A stretch of 64,000 bases of DNA from Priestia megaterium (GTDB taxonomy: Bacteria > Bacillota > Bacilli > Bacillales > Bacillaceae_H), in assembly GCF_009497655.1 (NCBI RefSeq), contig NZ_CP023317.1, positions 4,245,501 to 4,309,500 on the forward strand, read 5' to 3'. Below the pieces are notes generated by a model. It was not told the DNA's origin. It saw only the letters and a list, made by a program, of their open reading frames with translations, and did not search any database. This document shows positions 1-9,393 of this stretch, piece by piece. Both the position numbers and the translations under genes were made by a program. Position 1 is the stretch's first letter. The number at the start of each line of letters is the position of its first letter.

Positions 1-437
1 GAACGAGGGTTTTTTAAGCTATTTTTTTCTTCTTCTGAACGAGGAATAGCAAAATAAGCCTCGAGCCCTAACGAACGAAATCCTTCCAGTAAACCTTCAG
101 AGATGACGCGATATGCCTCTGTAACTGTCTTAGGCATATTAGGATACTCTTCAGATACAATGACGCTGTAAGTAAGCTCTTCATCATGAAGCACGCCCCT
201 GCCGCCCGTTGGACGTCTCACAAAGCCTAATCCTAATTCTTTTACTTTATCAAAGTTAATTTCTTTTTCAGCTTTTTGAAAATAACCGATCGACAGCGTT
301 GGAGGGTTCCATCCGTAAAAACGAATCGTAGGTGGAATTTCTCCTTTACTATGCCATTCTAATAACGCTTCATCTAACGCCATATTGTAATAAGGCGAAC
401 GGTTGTTGGAATCAATAAATCTCCACTTTGCTTTCAT
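1..437 (-). CDS. lipM: Octanoyltransferase LipM, N-terminal part (runs off the window)
   Basis: Partial gene: 145 residues are visible and the C-terminal half lies beyond position 1. LipM moves octanoate from octanoyl-ACP to GcvH as the first step of lipoate synthesis. The translation shows the lipoate-ligase family features WRFIDS near the start, [17 protein letters not shown] at about residues 38-54 and the [19 protein letters not shown] lipoyl-binding loop at about 74-92, which matches B. subtilis LipM (about 278 aa) almost residue for residue. The ATG at 435-437 follows a GAGG-type ribosome site. Its neighbour is the glycine-cleavage operon, whose GcvH needs the lipoyl group. Identification is firm; the 3' end cannot be judged. 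Confidence 0.93.
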   Translation of the reverse strand, partial: MKAKWRFIDSNNRSPYYNMALDEALLEWHSKGEIPPTIRFYGWNPPTLSIGYFQKAEKEINFDKVKELGLGFVRRPTGGRGVLHDEELTYSVIVSEEYPNMPKTVTEAYRVISEGLLEGFRSLGLEAYFAIPRSEEEKNSLKNPR

Positions 438-528
438 CTACCTCATCCTCAGCTATATGTAATATAAAAAATAAATCCGTTTTTTAGTCTACCAAAAGAT
501 TGAGCTAAGGAAAAGCAAAGAGCAACAT

Positions 529-557
529 AAAACTACGAATTCAAATGTGGTAGTTTT
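529..557 (+). terminator. Hairpin with U-run on the + strand between lipM and yqhL
   Basis: An 8-bp perfect stem (AAAACTAC at 529-536, GTAGTTTT at 550-557) with a 13-base loop runs into a T-tract. It looks like a + strand terminator, yet no + strand gene precedes it. On the - strand it would lie in the lipM leader. Confidence 0.45.
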
Positions 558-600
558 TTCATTTCGGGGAAGAAATACGCTAGATTCAAGGCAAAATCGC

Positions 601-630
601 TTTACTTCTAATTTCATTCACTTATATAAT
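601..630 (+). promoter_or_regulatory. Predicted sigma-A promoter of yqhL
   Basis: TTTACT at 601-606 and a perfect TATAAT at 625-630 are separated by 18 bases, about 40 bases ahead of the yqhL start. Strong -10, fair -35. Confidence 0.55.
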
Positions 631-667
631 AAGAGTATGGATTTTGTCGAAGAAAGGAAGAATCAGC

Positions 668-1051
668 ATGTCAGCAATTACAGCAGTACTCATTTTACTT
701 GGAGTAATCATCATATACTCTGTCGTTATGTTCTTTATCCAACGTCGCATTATGAAAACGTTAACTGAAGAAGAATTCCGCAGCGGCTACCGCAAGGCGC
801 AGCTAGTTGATATTCGCGAACCGAATGAATTCGAAAACGGACATATTTTAGGCGCACGAAATATTCCTCTTTCACAGTTCCGTATGCGCATTAAAGAATT
901 TCGTGCGGATCAGCCTGTGTACATCTATTGTCAAAGCGGAATGCGCACAGGACGTGCAGCACAAATGCTTCGTCGCCACGGTGTTCAAGAAATCTATGAT
1001 TTAAAAGGCGGCTTCAAAATGTGGAACGGTAAAGTAAAAAAGAAAAAATAA
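668..1051 (+). CDS. yqhL: Rhodanese-like domain membrane protein YqhL
   Basis: A 127-residue protein with one N-terminal membrane segment (about residues 4-21, hydrophobic ITAVLILLGVIIIYSVVMFF) followed by a single rhodanese domain. The domain has the family's DIREPNEFENGHILGARNIP segment (about 47-66) and the active-site loop CQSGMRTGRA with a cysteine at about residue 88. It presumably handles persulfide sulfur at the inner face of the membrane; the physiological substrate is unknown. The ATG at 668 has AAAGGAAG seven bases upstream; a TTG at 644 would add eight residues without a better ribosome site. Same length and position as B. subtilis YqhL (126 aa). It converges with gcvPB across a shared terminator. 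Confidence 0.9.
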   Translation: MSAITAVLILLGVIIIYSVVMFFIQRRIMKTLTEEEFRSGYRKAQLVDIREPNEFENGHILGARNIPLSQFRMRIKEFRADQPVYIYCQSGMRTGRAAQMLRRHGVQEIYDLKGGFKMWNGKVKKKK

Positions 1052-1064
1052 TGGTATGTATATA

Positions 1065-1095
1065 GAAAAACCTCGCCTTTGGGCGAGGTTTTTTG
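1065..1095. terminator. Bidirectional terminator between yqhL and gcvPB
   Basis: AACCTCGCC and GGCGAGGTT arms around a TTTG-type loop, with A-run before and T-run after, so it can end both convergent transcripts. Confidence 0.85.
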
Positions 1096-2574
1096 TTAGA
1101 CGTTTTGAACAGCCTGTTCTTTCTGATAGCGAAGAACTGGTTTTCTCGCTGCCAGCGTTTCGTCAAGGCGCTTCACAACCGTTGTATGCGGAGCTTCCTG
1201 TACGAGTTCAGGCGTCTCTTCTGCTTCTTTTGCAATTTGAATCATCGCATCGATAAACGCATCTAGCGTTTCTTTCGACTCCGTTTCCGTTGGTTCGATC
1301 ATCATGCACTCTTCTACGATAAGAGGGAAGTAGATAGTCGGCGGATGATAGCCAAAATCAAGCAGTCGTTTCGCGATATCCAATGTGCGCACACCAAGCT
1401 TTTTCTGACGTTTTCCTGATAAAACAAATTCGTGCTTACAGTGACGGTCAAACGGCAGCTCATAGTGTTCTGCTAAACGACGCATCATATAGTTGGCATT
1501 TAGCACAGCGTTTTCCGTTACGGCTTTTAAGCCGTCTGGACCCATTGAACGAATATACGTATAAGCGCGAACGTTGATACCGAAGTTGCCGTAAAACGGC
1601 TTTACGCGTCCAATTGACTGAGGACGGTTATAGTCAAAGTGATAGCCTTGTTCTGTTTTCACAAGCACTGGTTTAGGCAGATACGGAATTAAATCTGCTT
1701 TTACCCCTACCGGACCAGAACCAGGACCGCCGCCTCCATGAGGACCTGTAAAGGTTTTATGAAGATTTAAATGAACAACGTCAAATCCCATATCTCCAGG
1801 ACGAGCTTTGCTTAATACTGCGTTTAAATTTGCACCATCATAATAAAGTTTTCCACCTGCTGCGTGAACAATTTCAGCCATTTCTAAAATATCTTCTTCA
1901 AATAACCCTAGCGTATTTGGGTTTGTTAACATTAAAGCGGCTGTATCTTCTCCCACTACGCGGCGTAAATCCTCTAAGTCCACTAAACCATGTTCATTTG
2001 ATTTTACCGTTACCGTTTCAAATCCTGCAACTGTTGCCGAAGCAGGGTTCGTTCCGTGAGCTGAGTCTGGAACAATGACTTTTGTTCGCTGCGTCTCACC
2101 ATTTGCTTCATGATAGGCACGAATCATCATAAGCCCGGTCCACTCGCCATGAGCACCCGCTGCTGGCTGAAGTGTTACTTCATCCATTCCCGTAATTTCT
2201 GTTAAATGCTCTTGTAAATCATATAAAAGTTCGAGAGCACCTTGAACCGTTTGCTCATCTTGAAGCGGATGAATATGCGCTAACCCAGCAATGCGTGCTG
2301 CTTGTTCATTCACTTTTGGATTATATTTCATCGTACATGAACCAAGCGGATAAAACCCTGAGTCCACTCCATGATTTCGTTTTGAAAGCGCGGTGTAATG
2401 ACGCATAATATCGAGTTCTGATACTTCAGGAAGCTCAGGAGCTTCGGTACGGACATACGCTTTTCCAAGCAGCTCTTCAGCATTTACTTGCGGAACATCT
2501 AACTCCGGCAATGAATAGCCGATTCGCCCTTCTTTACTGCTTTCAAAAATAAGTGATTGATTTTGATTAAGCAT
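1096..2574 (-). CDS. gcvPB: Glycine dehydrogenase (decarboxylating) subunit 2
   Basis: 492 residues. This is the PLP-carrying half of the split P-protein of the glycine cleavage system: with GcvPA it decarboxylates glycine and passes the aminomethyl group to lipoyl-GcvH. The pyridoxal-phosphate lysine is the K (about residue 273) in [17 protein letters not shown], and the [10 protein letters not shown] loop typical of P-proteins is at about 171-180. The start was set at 2574, where GGGGGA precedes ATG by about six bases and the protein begins [11 protein letters not shown] like its homologues; an upstream ATG at 2592 would add six residues. It overlaps the gcvPA stop by 8 bases, so the pair is translationally coupled. 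Last gene of the gcv operon. Confidence 0.96.
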   Translation of the reverse strand: MLNQNQSLIFESSKEGRIGYSLPELDVPQVNAEELLGKAYVRTEAPELPEVSELDIMRHYTALSKRNHGVDSGFYPLGSCTMKYNPKVNEQAARIAGLAHIHPLQDEQTVQGALELLYDLQEHLTEITGMDEVTLQPAAGAHGEWTGLMMIRAYHEANGETQRTKVIVPDSAHGTNPASATVAGFETVTVKSNEHGLVDLEDLRRVVGEDTAALMLTNPNTLGLFEEDILEMAEIVHAAGGKLYYDGANLNAVLSKARPGDMGFDVVHLNLHKTFTGPHGGGGPGSGPVGVKADLIPYLPKPVLVKTEQGYHFDYNRPQSIGRVKPFYGNFGINVRAYTYIRSMGPDGLKAVTENAVLNANYMMRRLAEHYELPFDRHCKHEFVLSGKRQKKLGVRTLDIAKRLLDFGYHPPTIYFPLIVEECMMIEPTETESKETLDAFIDAMIQIAKEAEETPELVQEAPHTTVVKRLDETLAARKPVLRYQKEQAVQNV

Positions 2575-3913
2575 GAAGATCCCCCAATTCATTTACAAGT
2601 TGGTCAATTTCCTCTTTTGTACGGAGTTCTGTAAAAGCAAGCAGCATGTGATTTTCAAGCGCTTGGTTATCACGGCTAAGATCATAACCGCCAATTATTT
2701 TTGATGCTAATAAATGATTGTTTGCTTCTGTTACCGAAACAGGAAGCTTCACGACTAGTTCGTTAAAAAACGGTCCTTCAAATGCTACATTTACCCCTTT
2801 TGCCTTTAACGCTTCATATGCATAATGCGTTTTTGATAAGTTTTGCAGCGCCATTTCTTTTACACCTTGCTTGCCTAAAGCTGTCATGGCAACTGATGCT
2901 GCTAAAGCATTTAACGCTTGATTTGAACAAATGTTAGACGTCGCTTTATCGCGGCGTATATGCTGCTCACGCGCTTGAAGGGTTAAAACAAACCCTCGCT
3001 TACCGTTTTCATCCACCGTTTGCCCTACTAATCGTCCTGGAATTTTTCGCATAAGCTTAGACGTAGTTGCAAAGTATCCGCAGTGCGGGCCTCCAAATTG
3101 ACTTGGAATACCAAATGGCTGTGCATCTCCAATGACAATATCAGCTCCAAATTCTCCAGGAGGCGTAAGTAAACCTAATGATAAAGGATTGCTTGAAACC
3201 ACAAACATACATTTTTCTTGATGAGTAATTTCTTCAATTTCTTTTAACGGCTCGATTTGTCCGTAGAAATTTGGATACTGGACAATAACAGCTGCCACGT
3301 CACTTCCCATCTCTTTTTCTAATGCAATCATATCTGTTACGCCGTCTGCTGCAGGGATTTCTACCACTTCAATGTATTGACCCTTCGCATACGTTTTTAA
3401 CACATCTTTTGACTCAGGGTGAACGGCCGCAGAGACAAGTACTTTTTTCTTTTTCGTTTGACCCGCACTGAGCATAGCGGCTTCTGCTAAAGCAGTTCCT
3501 CCGTCATACATAGAAGAATTGGCCACGTCCATCCCCGTTAACTCACAAATCATTGTTTGAAATTCAAAGATGGCCTGAAGTTCTCCTTGAGAAATTTCCG
3601 GTTGATACGGAGTATAGGCCGTATAAAATTCCGAACGAGAAATAACATGATCAACAATAACCGGCATGTAATGATCGTAAACTCCTGCTCCTAAAAAAGA
3701 AGCATAGTCTTTTAAATGAGCATTTTTAGCAGCCATATTATTTAATTCTTTTAACAGCTGAGGCTCTGAAGCCGCTTTTTTAATATTGTATTCTCCTTGA
3801 AAACGAACGCGCTGCGGAATATCTGAAAATAAATCACCAACAGATGAAACACCAATTGCTGCTAACATTTGCTGCTGATCTTGTTCTGTCATTGGTAAAT
3901 AGCGATGTAACAT
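2567..3913 (-). CDS. gcvPA: Glycine dehydrogenase (decarboxylating) subunit 1
   Basis: 448 residues, exactly the usual length. N-terminal homologous half of the split P-protein; it pairs with GcvPB and lacks the PLP lysine itself. Recognisable features are [12 protein letters not shown] at the N-terminus, the [15 protein letters not shown] block, [22 protein letters not shown] (about 119-140) and the [18 protein letters not shown] segment (about 267-284), all characteristic of GcvPA. The ATG follows GGGAGG at about nine bases. It lies 20 bases after gcvT and overlaps gcvPB by 8, forming gcvT-gcvPA-gcvPB under the glycine riboswitch. No anomalies. Confidence 0.96.
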   Translation of the reverse strand: MLHRYLPMTEQDQQQMLAAIGVSSVGDLFSDIPQRVRFQGEYNIKKAASEPQLLKELNNMAAKNAHLKDYASFLGAGVYDHYMPVIVDHVISRSEFYTAYTPYQPEISQGELQAIFEFQTMICELTGMDVANSSMYDGGTALAEAAMLSAGQTKKKKVLVSAAVHPESKDVLKTYAKGQYIEVVEIPAADGVTDMIALEKEMGSDVAAVIVQYPNFYGQIEPLKEIEEITHQEKCMFVVSSNPLSLGLLTPPGEFGADIVIGDAQPFGIPSQFGGPHCGYFATTSKLMRKIPGRLVGQTVDENGKRGFVLTLQAREQHIRRDKATSNICSNQALNALAASVAMTALGKQGVKEMALQNLSKTHYAYEALKAKGVNVAFEGPFFNELVVKLPVSVTEANNHLLASKIIGGYDLSRDNQALENHMLLAFTELRTKEEIDQLVNELGDLHA

Positions 3914-3933
3914 GTTAAATTCCTCCCCAAAGC

Positions 3934-5034
3934 TTACTTTGAACGTTTATAAAAAGGTGTTGAAACCACTTTTGCTTTTAAGCGTTTTTTCCGAACCTGC
4001 ACTTCCACTTCTTGACCAAGCTCTGTATACTCTGCTGATAATAGCGCTAAACCGATGTTTTTCTTTAATGTCGGTGACTGTGTACCTGTTGTCACAAATC
4101 CAATTTGTTCTTCATCTGCAAATACTTCGTAACCGTGTCTTGGTATACCTTTATCAATCATTTCAATTCCTACCAGCTTACGAGGTGCCCCGCTTTCACG
4201 CTGTTCTTTTAAAACTTCTTTTCCAATAAAGCTGTCTTTGTTCGTCTTTACTGCAAATCCAATTCGAGCTTCAATGGGCGTAATATCTTTTGAAAGCTCT
4301 TGGCCATATAAAGCCAAAGTAGCTTCAAAACGAAGCGTATCACGAGCGCCTAGTCCGCAAGGCAACACCCCGTCCTCACTTCCTGCTTCTAAAATAGCCG
4401 TCCACAAGTGAGAGGCGTCAGCTGAAGAACAATAAATTTCAAAACCATCTTCTCCGGTATATCCAGTACGTGAAACAAGAGCATTTACATTCGCTACTTC
4501 TACATCATCAGCAAATGTAAATGGCTTTAATGAAGCTAAATTTTCATTCGTTAACGTTTGTAAAACTTTTTCTGCTAAAGGACCTTGTAATGCTAGCTGC
4601 GCAGTTTCATCAGATTGATTAACGAGCGTTACATCTCCTTGCTTGTGAGACACAAGCCACTCATAGTCTTTTTGAATATTAGCAGCGTTTACTACCAGCA
4701 AATACTCTTGATCTGCTTTTTTGTAAATCAGCAAATCATCTACCGTGCCTCCGTCTTCATAACACATAGCCGTATACTGCGCTTTTCCATCTACAAGGGT
4801 AGAAACGTCATTTGTCATCGTATGCTGAAGAAAAGCTAAGCTATCAGCTCCTGTCACAAGAATTTCTCCCATATGAGAGACATCAAAAAGACCTGCCTTT
4901 GTACGTACAGCTTCATGCTCTTCTTTAATAGAAGAAAATTGAACGGGAAGAGCCCATCCTCCAAAATCAATTGTTTTGGCACCATATTTTTGATAGGTAT
5001 CATAAAGCGGCGTTTTGTGTAATTCTGTTGTCAT
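3934..5034 (-). CDS. gcvT: Aminomethyltransferase, glycine cleavage T-protein
   Basis: 366 residues (family about 362-370). It transfers the methylene group from the aminomethyl-lipoyl arm of GcvH to tetrahydrofolate and releases ammonia. The sequence carries the folate-binding T-protein signature: HTPLYD-like N-terminus, [11 protein letters not shown] (about 48-58), [25 protein letters not shown] (about 189-202) and [15 protein letters not shown] (about 224-238, with the catalytic aspartate region). The ATG has GAGGAGG nine bases upstream. First gene of the operon; its 480-base 5' region contains the tandem glycine riboswitch and terminator, so expression should rise with glycine. Confidence 0.97.
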   Translation of the reverse strand: MTTELHKTPLYDTYQKYGAKTIDFGGWALPVQFSSIKEEHEAVRTKAGLFDVSHMGEILVTGADSLAFLQHTMTNDVSTLVDGKAQYTAMCYEDGGTVDDLLIYKKADQEYLLVVNAANIQKDYEWLVSHKQGDVTLVNQSDETAQLALQGPLAEKVLQTLTNENLASLKPFTFADDVEVANVNALVSRTGYTGEDGFEIYCSSADASHLWTAILEAGSEDGVLPCGLGARDTLRFEATLALYGQELSKDITPIEARIGFAVKTNKDSFIGKEVLKEQRESGAPRKLVGIEMIDKGIPRHGYEVFADEEQIGFVTTGTQSPTLKKNIGLALLSAEYTELGQEVEVQVRKKRLKAKVVSTPFYKRSK

Positions 5035-5116
5035 ATTTATGTCCTCCTCTTTTTCACGTGAAACTTTTCATAACGGGGAGTTTTCAAATAGTGTGGGAAT
5101 CACTATGTATCCAAAC

Positions 5117-5345
5117 AAAAAAGGACAGAAAACCCCCTACTGTATTTAGTAGGAAGTCTCTGTCCTTTTCACCTGAAAGTTTACCTATAAACGAATAGGT
5201 TTGCCTCGTGGGTGGTCTATAAACGCATAGACACTCTCCAGAGCTGCGTCAAACAAGAGTCTTTTTGCCTGAGAGATTCACAATTTTATTGCTTGCTCCT
5301 TCGGCGCTACATTCAAGTAGTCTCTCCCCGTGTCGTCATTCGCTT
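5117..5345 (-). promoter_or_regulatory. Tandem glycine riboswitch with expression-platform terminator (gcvT leader)
   Basis: Read on the - strand, the first aptamer (about 5235-5335) shows GGGGAGAGAC, GCGCCGAAGGAGCAA and GAATCTCTCAGGCAAAA. The second (about 5168-5235) shows CTCTGGAGAGTGT, ACCACCCACGAGG and AAACTTTCAGGTGAAAAGGACAGAG. These are the two classic glycine aptamers. Directly after the second is a terminator stem (GGACAGA...TCTGTCC at about 5122-5166) followed by a T-run. In B. subtilis glycine binding prevents termination, turning gcvT-PA-PB on; the same architecture is seen here. Boundaries are approximate. Confidence 0.93.
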
Positions 5346-5386
5346 CTATAAAGTTGGTAAAGTTGGGCATACTACTGAAAGATGTA

Positions 5387-5416
5387 TTTATCTTTATTCA
5401 CACAATCATTTGTAAA
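5387..5416 (-). promoter_or_regulatory. Candidate promoter of the gcv operon
   Basis: On the - strand TTTACA (5411-5416) and GATAAA (5387-5392) are 18 bases apart, about 50 bases before the first glycine aptamer. The -10 is weak; offered as the best visible candidate. Confidence 0.35.
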
Positions 5417-5519
5417 GTGCTAATCTATTTTCTTTTTCAAATTTTCTAAATATATTTTTATCCTACCTGATTCTTATCATTTGTTCAATAAAAATTTTTT
5501 ACAAAGGAGCATTTTTATC

Positions 5520-7193
5520 ATGAAAGTGAAATTAAACATCGATGAAACATGGGAAGCAGCCTTCTCAACTAAATTGGAGCAAGACGGCCCTTGGTCTGCA
5601 TGGGATTTGTATAAACTTGCCTATGAAATAGAAGACCAAACGCTTATCTCAGAATTTGAAGGACTACAAAGCCCAAAACATCTAGCCGATTTAACGCCGC
5701 TTCCTCATCAGCTCGAAGTAGCCAAACAAGTAGTCGAAACAATGAATGGGAAAGCCATTTTAGCAGATGAAGTAGGACTAGGGAAAACGATTGAAGCAGG
5801 GTTAATTTTGAAGGAATATATGATTCGCGGGCTTGTTAAAAAAGTTCTCATTTTAGTTCCAGCTTCGCTTGTTTCACAGTGGGCTATGGAATTGAATCAA
5901 AAATTTTATATTCCCGCGGTCCCTCAAAGAAAATCATATGTGTGGGATCAGTGTGACATCGTTGTGTCTTCAATTGATACAGCAAAACGTTCTCCTCATC
6001 GAGAAATTGTGCTAGAACAAGACTACGACCTCATCATCATTGATGAAGCTCATAAACTTAAAAACAACAAAACAAAAAACTATGAATTTGTTCAAAGCCT
6101 GAAAAAGAAATTTTGTCTGTTGCTAACCGCAACACCGATTCAAAATCGAATTGAAGAAATTTTCAACTTAGTCTCTCTTTTAAAGCCTGGCCATCTCGGC
6201 AATAAAGACTATTTTGAAGAATTATTTTCTGCTAAAAAACGCTCTTTGCAAAACGATGAGCACTTAAAAGAGCTTGTTAACAAAGTTATGATTCGAAATC
6301 GCCGCCATGATACGGGTATCGAATGGACGAAGCGAATTGTTCAAACCATTCCTGTTGAATTTTCACCGAAAGAACGCGAGCTATACGATGCGATTACGTC
6401 TTTTAAAGGAAACGGACTGCACCCTTCAAGTGCTTTTTCAATTTTAACCCTGCAGCGAGAGGCCTGCAGCAGCCGTGAAGCGGTGTATATGACATTAAAA
6501 AACATGCTGGAACGTCAGGAAGATCAAAACAGCGCATTAACGGAACATATGATTACTCCGTTAATGCAACTACTTCAACAAGTACCGCAAAATGCAAAAG
6601 CAGAAAAAGTTCTGGAGCTCGTTCAAAAAATTGATGACAAAGTTATTATTTTCACTGAGTACAGAGCAACTCAACTGTACTTACAGTGGTATTTAAAACA
6701 GCATGGAATTACCTCTGTACCGTTTAGAGGAGGATTTAAGCGAGGTAAAAAAGACTGGATGAAGCAGCTTTTTGAAAGCCACGCGCAAGTATTTATTGCC
6801 ACTGAAGCGGGCGGCGAAGGAATCAACCTTCAGTTTTGTCATCATATTATTAACTATGATCTGCCGTGGAATCCAATGCGTCTAGAACAGCGAATTGGAA
6901 GGGTCCATCGTTTAGGTCAAAAACATGATGTTCACATTTACAATTTAGCCATTCAACATACGGTCGAAGAACATATTTTAAAATTGTTATACGAAAAAAT
7001 AAACCTGTTTGAACGAGTTGTTGGAGAGCTAGATGATATTTTAACAAAGCTTGATTTAAAAAATATCGAAGAGCATATTCAAGATATTTTATTTCATTCA
7101 CGGAGTGAAGGAGAAATAAAAATCAAAATGGAGAACTTGACGTCTATTATTCAATACGAAGACAGCGAGGAGGATCAGCATGCAGCAAACTGA
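5520..7193 (+). CDS. yqhH: SNF2-family DEAD/DEAH-type helicase YqhH
   Basis: 557 residues, the same as B. subtilis YqhH. A Swi2/Snf2 two-domain ATPase that probably translocates on double-stranded DNA or nucleoprotein; its target is unknown. Walker A is in LADEVGLGKTIEAG (about 81-94), the DEAH box in LIIIDEAHKLKNN (about 176-188), motif III in LLLTATPIQNR, and the C-terminal helicase motifs are ATEAGGEGINLQFCHH and RIGRVHRLGQKHDVHIYNL. The start is the ATG at 5520 with AAAGGAG at 5503-5509. It is divergent from gcvT and its 3' end overlaps yqhG by 14 bases, so the two are co-translated. Confidence 0.93.
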   Translation: MKVKLNIDETWEAAFSTKLEQDGPWSAWDLYKLAYEIEDQTLISEFEGLQSPKHLADLTPLPHQLEVAKQVVETMNGKAILADEVGLGKTIEAGLILKEYMIRGLVKKVLILVPASLVSQWAMELNQKFYIPAVPQRKSYVWDQCDIVVSSIDTAKRSPHREIVLEQDYDLIIIDEAHKLKNNKTKNYEFVQSLKKKFCLLLTATPIQNRIEEIFNLVSLLKPGHLGNKDYFEELFSAKKRSLQNDEHLKELVNKVMIRNRRHDTGIEWTKRIVQTIPVEFSPKERELYDAITSFKGNGLHPSSAFSILTLQREACSSREAVYMTLKNMLERQEDQNSALTEHMITPLMQLLQQVPQNAKAEKVLELVQKIDDKVIIFTEYRATQLYLQWYLKQHGITSVPFRGGFKRGKKDWMKQLFESHAQVFIATEAGGEGINLQFCHHIINYDLPWNPMRLEQRIGRVHRLGQKHDVHIYNLAIQHTVEEHILKLLYEKINLFERVVGELDDILTKLDLKNIEEHIQDILFHSRSEGEIKIKMENLTSIIQYEDSEEDQHAAN

Positions 7194-8004
7194 TATTCAT
7201 CAATTTTTAAAGCGTTACTTTCTAGCTAATAATTGTTCTATTGTTACAGAAACACCGTCTTATCTGACGGTTCAATTAACGATTGAACTCGACAAAGAAT
7301 TGATGAATCGTCCATTTTATTGGCACTATATTGAAAAGACGGGAGGAGAAGCAATTCCTGCTTCGCTCACTTTCATTACAGACCCAGCATTTGAAGACGA
7401 TTCCGTTCAAGGCGAACGAATTCATTTTGGCTCACCTAGGCTGCACCAAATTTTCGCTTCTACTCAAAAACTAGGCGGGTTTATTCACTTGTATGAACAA
7501 GTTGCATCAGCTCAGCAAACAAATCAGCCTTTACATCCTTGGCTTGCGTTAAATATTAAAGTCTCGTACAAATGCGATCGCAAAAAAGATGAGCTTTTGT
7601 CGCTTGGTATTAATTTAATCAATGGACAAATCGTTGAATCATTTCATGAATTAATCATTAATCAAAATTTGTCATCTAAAATCTCAGACTATTGCTTTAC
7701 TCTTTCACCTTTTATTAAACCGAAAAGTGCCATCTCACGACTCACATCATATGTGACTGACTATGTTAAAACTCAGCCAACTGAATGGGCTGAAAAAGCG
7801 CAGGAAAGATGGTATGAAGACTTAGCGCTTCTTGATCATTTTTACGAAACGGCGGAGGAGCTGCCAGAAATATATATGACCGAAAAAACAGCGCTTCAAG
7901 AGCTGTACGAACCGACTATTTTATTCAAGTTTATAAACGGTGGCTTATTTTACATATCGCCTGAAACGATGTCTCGTCAATTTAATAAAACACAAGCCGG
8001 TTAA
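7180..8004 (+). CDS. yqhG: YqhG family protein of unknown function
   Basis: 274 residues, soluble, no signal peptide or membrane segment. It matches the YqhG family conserved beside yqhH in Bacillus; no enzymatic function is known to me. Visible conserved stretches include FYWHYIEKTGGE (about 47-58), ITDPAF and GSPRLHQIF. Its ATG lies inside the yqhH reading frame with GAGGATC upstream, and the tight overlap implies the product works with the helicase. It ends at a bidirectional hairpin. Confidence 0.88.
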   Translation: MQQTDIHQFLKRYFLANNCSIVTETPSYLTVQLTIELDKELMNRPFYWHYIEKTGGEAIPASLTFITDPAFEDDSVQGERIHFGSPRLHQIFASTQKLGGFIHLYEQVASAQQTNQPLHPWLALNIKVSYKCDRKKDELLSLGINLINGQIVESFHELIINQNLSSKISDYCFTLSPFIKPKSAISRLTSYVTDYVKTQPTEWAEKAQERWYEDLALLDHFYETAEELPEIYMTEKTALQELYEPTILFKFINGGLFYISPETMSRQFNKTQAG

Positions 8005-8043
8005 AAAAAGATGAGCATATGATATGCTCATCTTTCTTTTTTC
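8004..8043. terminator. Bidirectional terminator, yqhG / yqzE
   Basis: AAAAAGATGAGCATA and TATGCTCATCTTT form a long perfect stem with flanking A- and T-runs, between convergent yqhG and the comG-yqzE operon. Confidence 0.85.
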
Positions 8044-8213
8044 TTTCTGTACCACAGCATAAACGACAGCGGAATCATTCCAAACCATCTGTTTGCAAAA
8101 GGTGCTCGCTCTTCTTTTTTTTGAATCTTTTTCGTTTTCCTCTCTTCTTTTGGCTGATCCATATATTGTACAAATTGCTGAGTCATATATTTTACATAAT
8201 CATTCGTTTTCAT
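8028..8213 (-). CDS. yqzE: YqzE family small protein at the end of the comG operon
   Basis: 61 residues, highly basic (KEERKTKKIQKKEERAPFA core) with a short hydrophobic C-terminal stretch (WFGMIPLSFMLWY) that may touch the membrane. It matches YqzE, which in Bacillus always follows comGG. The function is unknown; position suggests a competence or transformation-pilus role. The ATG has GAGGAG eight to nine bases upstream. The stop codon lies within the terminator stem. Confidence 0.85.
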   Translation of the reverse strand: MKTNDYVKYMTQQFVQYMDQPKEERKTKKIQKKEERAPFANRWFGMIPLSFMLWYRKKKER

Positions 8214-8256
8214 ATAATCATCTCCTCAGCACTATTATATCCGGAGAGAAAGAGAC

Positions 8257-8631
8257 TTAATCCGTCCACTTCACAATGTGCTGATCCTTTTTTTGAATAT
8301 ATGCGGTTTCTGTCAATGCTCTTCCTTGCAGTGTTTGACACTTTATTTTTAGAATAATCATCTGTTCATCTTCACTTACTACTTCGTATGAAACCGTACC
8401 CGTTTCTAATACTAAGGGTGCAGATGGAGATTTATTCTGTTCTTTTATTTCTTTTTTCACATGTACCACCGCGTTTTCTAGAAGATGCTGCAGACGATTT
8501 TTCTGCTCTACTTCTTGATAAAATGAACTTTTCGTCACAAAATAAGTGGTTTGCTGAGCTACTAACAGAAGAAAAAGCGCACAGAATGCCAACACAACCG
8601 GGAGAATAAACCCTTGCTCATTATGTTTCAT
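8257..8631 (-). CDS. comGG: Competence minor pseudopilin ComGG
   Basis: 124 residues, equal to B. subtilis ComGG. It has an N-terminal hydrophobic helix (about residues 6-27, GFILPVVLAFCALFLLLVAQQTTYF) but not a canonical prepilin cleavage site, as in the B. subtilis protein. It is a minor component of the DNA-uptake pseudopilus. The ATG at 8629-8631 lies within the end of comGF and has no clear ribosome site, so coupling with comGF is expected; an in-frame TTG at 8635-8637 is an alternative start. The C-terminus (QHIVKWTD) resembles the KKLLRWTE end of the homologue. Confidence 0.85.
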   Translation of the reverse strand: MKHNEQGFILPVVLAFCALFLLLVAQQTTYFVTKSSFYQEVEQKNRLQHLLENAVVHVKKEIKEQNKSPSAPLVLETGTVSYEVVSEDEQMIILKIKCQTLQGRALTETAYIQKKDQHIVKWTD

Positions 8632-9058
8632 AAGCAAGCATCAAAAACGTCGTAATGGTTTCTTCTCTAACTTTGTTAACACCGTCTGTTGAACGAATCA
8701 GCAGCCTTTCTTTTTGCTGTTCATACATAATATTCTTAATGTGCTGCAGCACCACTTCATGACCGCTTTCATCCACTCGTCTTCTTATCTTATCTTCATA
8801 GCGTTCATAAGTGATGATCTGATTATTTTCCATTTTCAACGTAAGCGTAGTCGCATGAATTCCCACTTCTTTTGCTTCTCGATATTCCATAGCAAGTTGA
8901 TTCACAAAAATTCCCCACTCCATTTCATTCATACTAAAGTCCGGATTATACGTTTGCTTAGCTAGCGGAATGATAATGGGGAAAAATGAAACAATGATCA
9001 AAAAAAGAGTAAAACTGACTAACATCTCTACAAGCGTAAAGCCTTTTTCACTTTTCAC
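8621..9058 (-). CDS. comGF: Competence minor pseudopilin ComGF
   Basis: 145 residues. Its N-terminus is EKGFTLVEMLVSFTLFLIIV, a type IV prepilin leader: cleavage is expected after the glycine at about residue 6 by ComC, leaving Phe as residue 1 and Glu at +5. The rest is the low-identity ComGF body. It overlaps comGE by four bases (ATGA), so the two are translated together, and is followed by comGG. It should help initiate the competence pseudopilus in the membrane. Confidence 0.88.
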   Translation of the reverse strand: MKSEKGFTLVEMLVSFTLFLIIVSFFPIIIPLAKQTYNPDFSMNEMEWGIFVNQLAMEYREAKEVGIHATTLTLKMENNQIITYERYEDKIRRRVDESGHEVVLQHIKNIMYEQQKERLLIRSTDGVNKVREETITTFLMLAYET

Positions 9059-9393
9059 TTCAACATCACATCACACTTCTTTTTCATTTTATCAGCGGAA
9101 TCTGTCCATTCTACACAAAGCTTTTGAGCACTTTCTCCGTTCCACTTCAGATAAAACACAACGTTTTCTTTTATGATTTTTTCTCGCTGTTTATATCCTG
9201 CTTCATATTTATATTTCAATAGCTCTTCGTGCAAGATAGCATCAGCTTGATACGAAACATATTGCTTCTTTTCTGCTTCCTTCATCTGAACATACAAAGG
9301 AATAATTGTACCGGTTAGGAGTAAAAGCATGCTAAATGAAACAAGCATTTCTAACAAGGTATAGCCCTGCTGACCCTTACATCTTGTCCACAT
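9055..9393 (-). CDS. comGE: Competence minor pseudopilin ComGE
   Basis: 112 residues (B. subtilis 115). Prepilin-like leader KGQQGYTLLEMLVSFSMLLLL with Gly-Tyr at the cleavage position and the conserved Glu at +5. The start MWTRCKG resembles the B. subtilis MWRENKG. It overlaps the comGD end by 17 bases and comGF by four. Minor pseudopilin of the comG apparatus. Assigned by leader, length and operon position, because the rest of the family diverges fast. Confidence 0.87.
   Translation of the reverse strand: MWTRCKGQQGYTLLEMLVSFSMLLLLTGTIIPLYVQMKEAEKKQYVSYQADAILHEELLKYKYEAGYKQREKIIKENVVFYLKWNGESAQKLCVEWTDSADKMKKKCDVMLK

Noticed and set aside
547-768. 73-codon + strand frame starting upstream of yqhL
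   Set aside because: It lies in another frame over the yqhL promoter and start, with no family similarity; yqhL itself explains the region.
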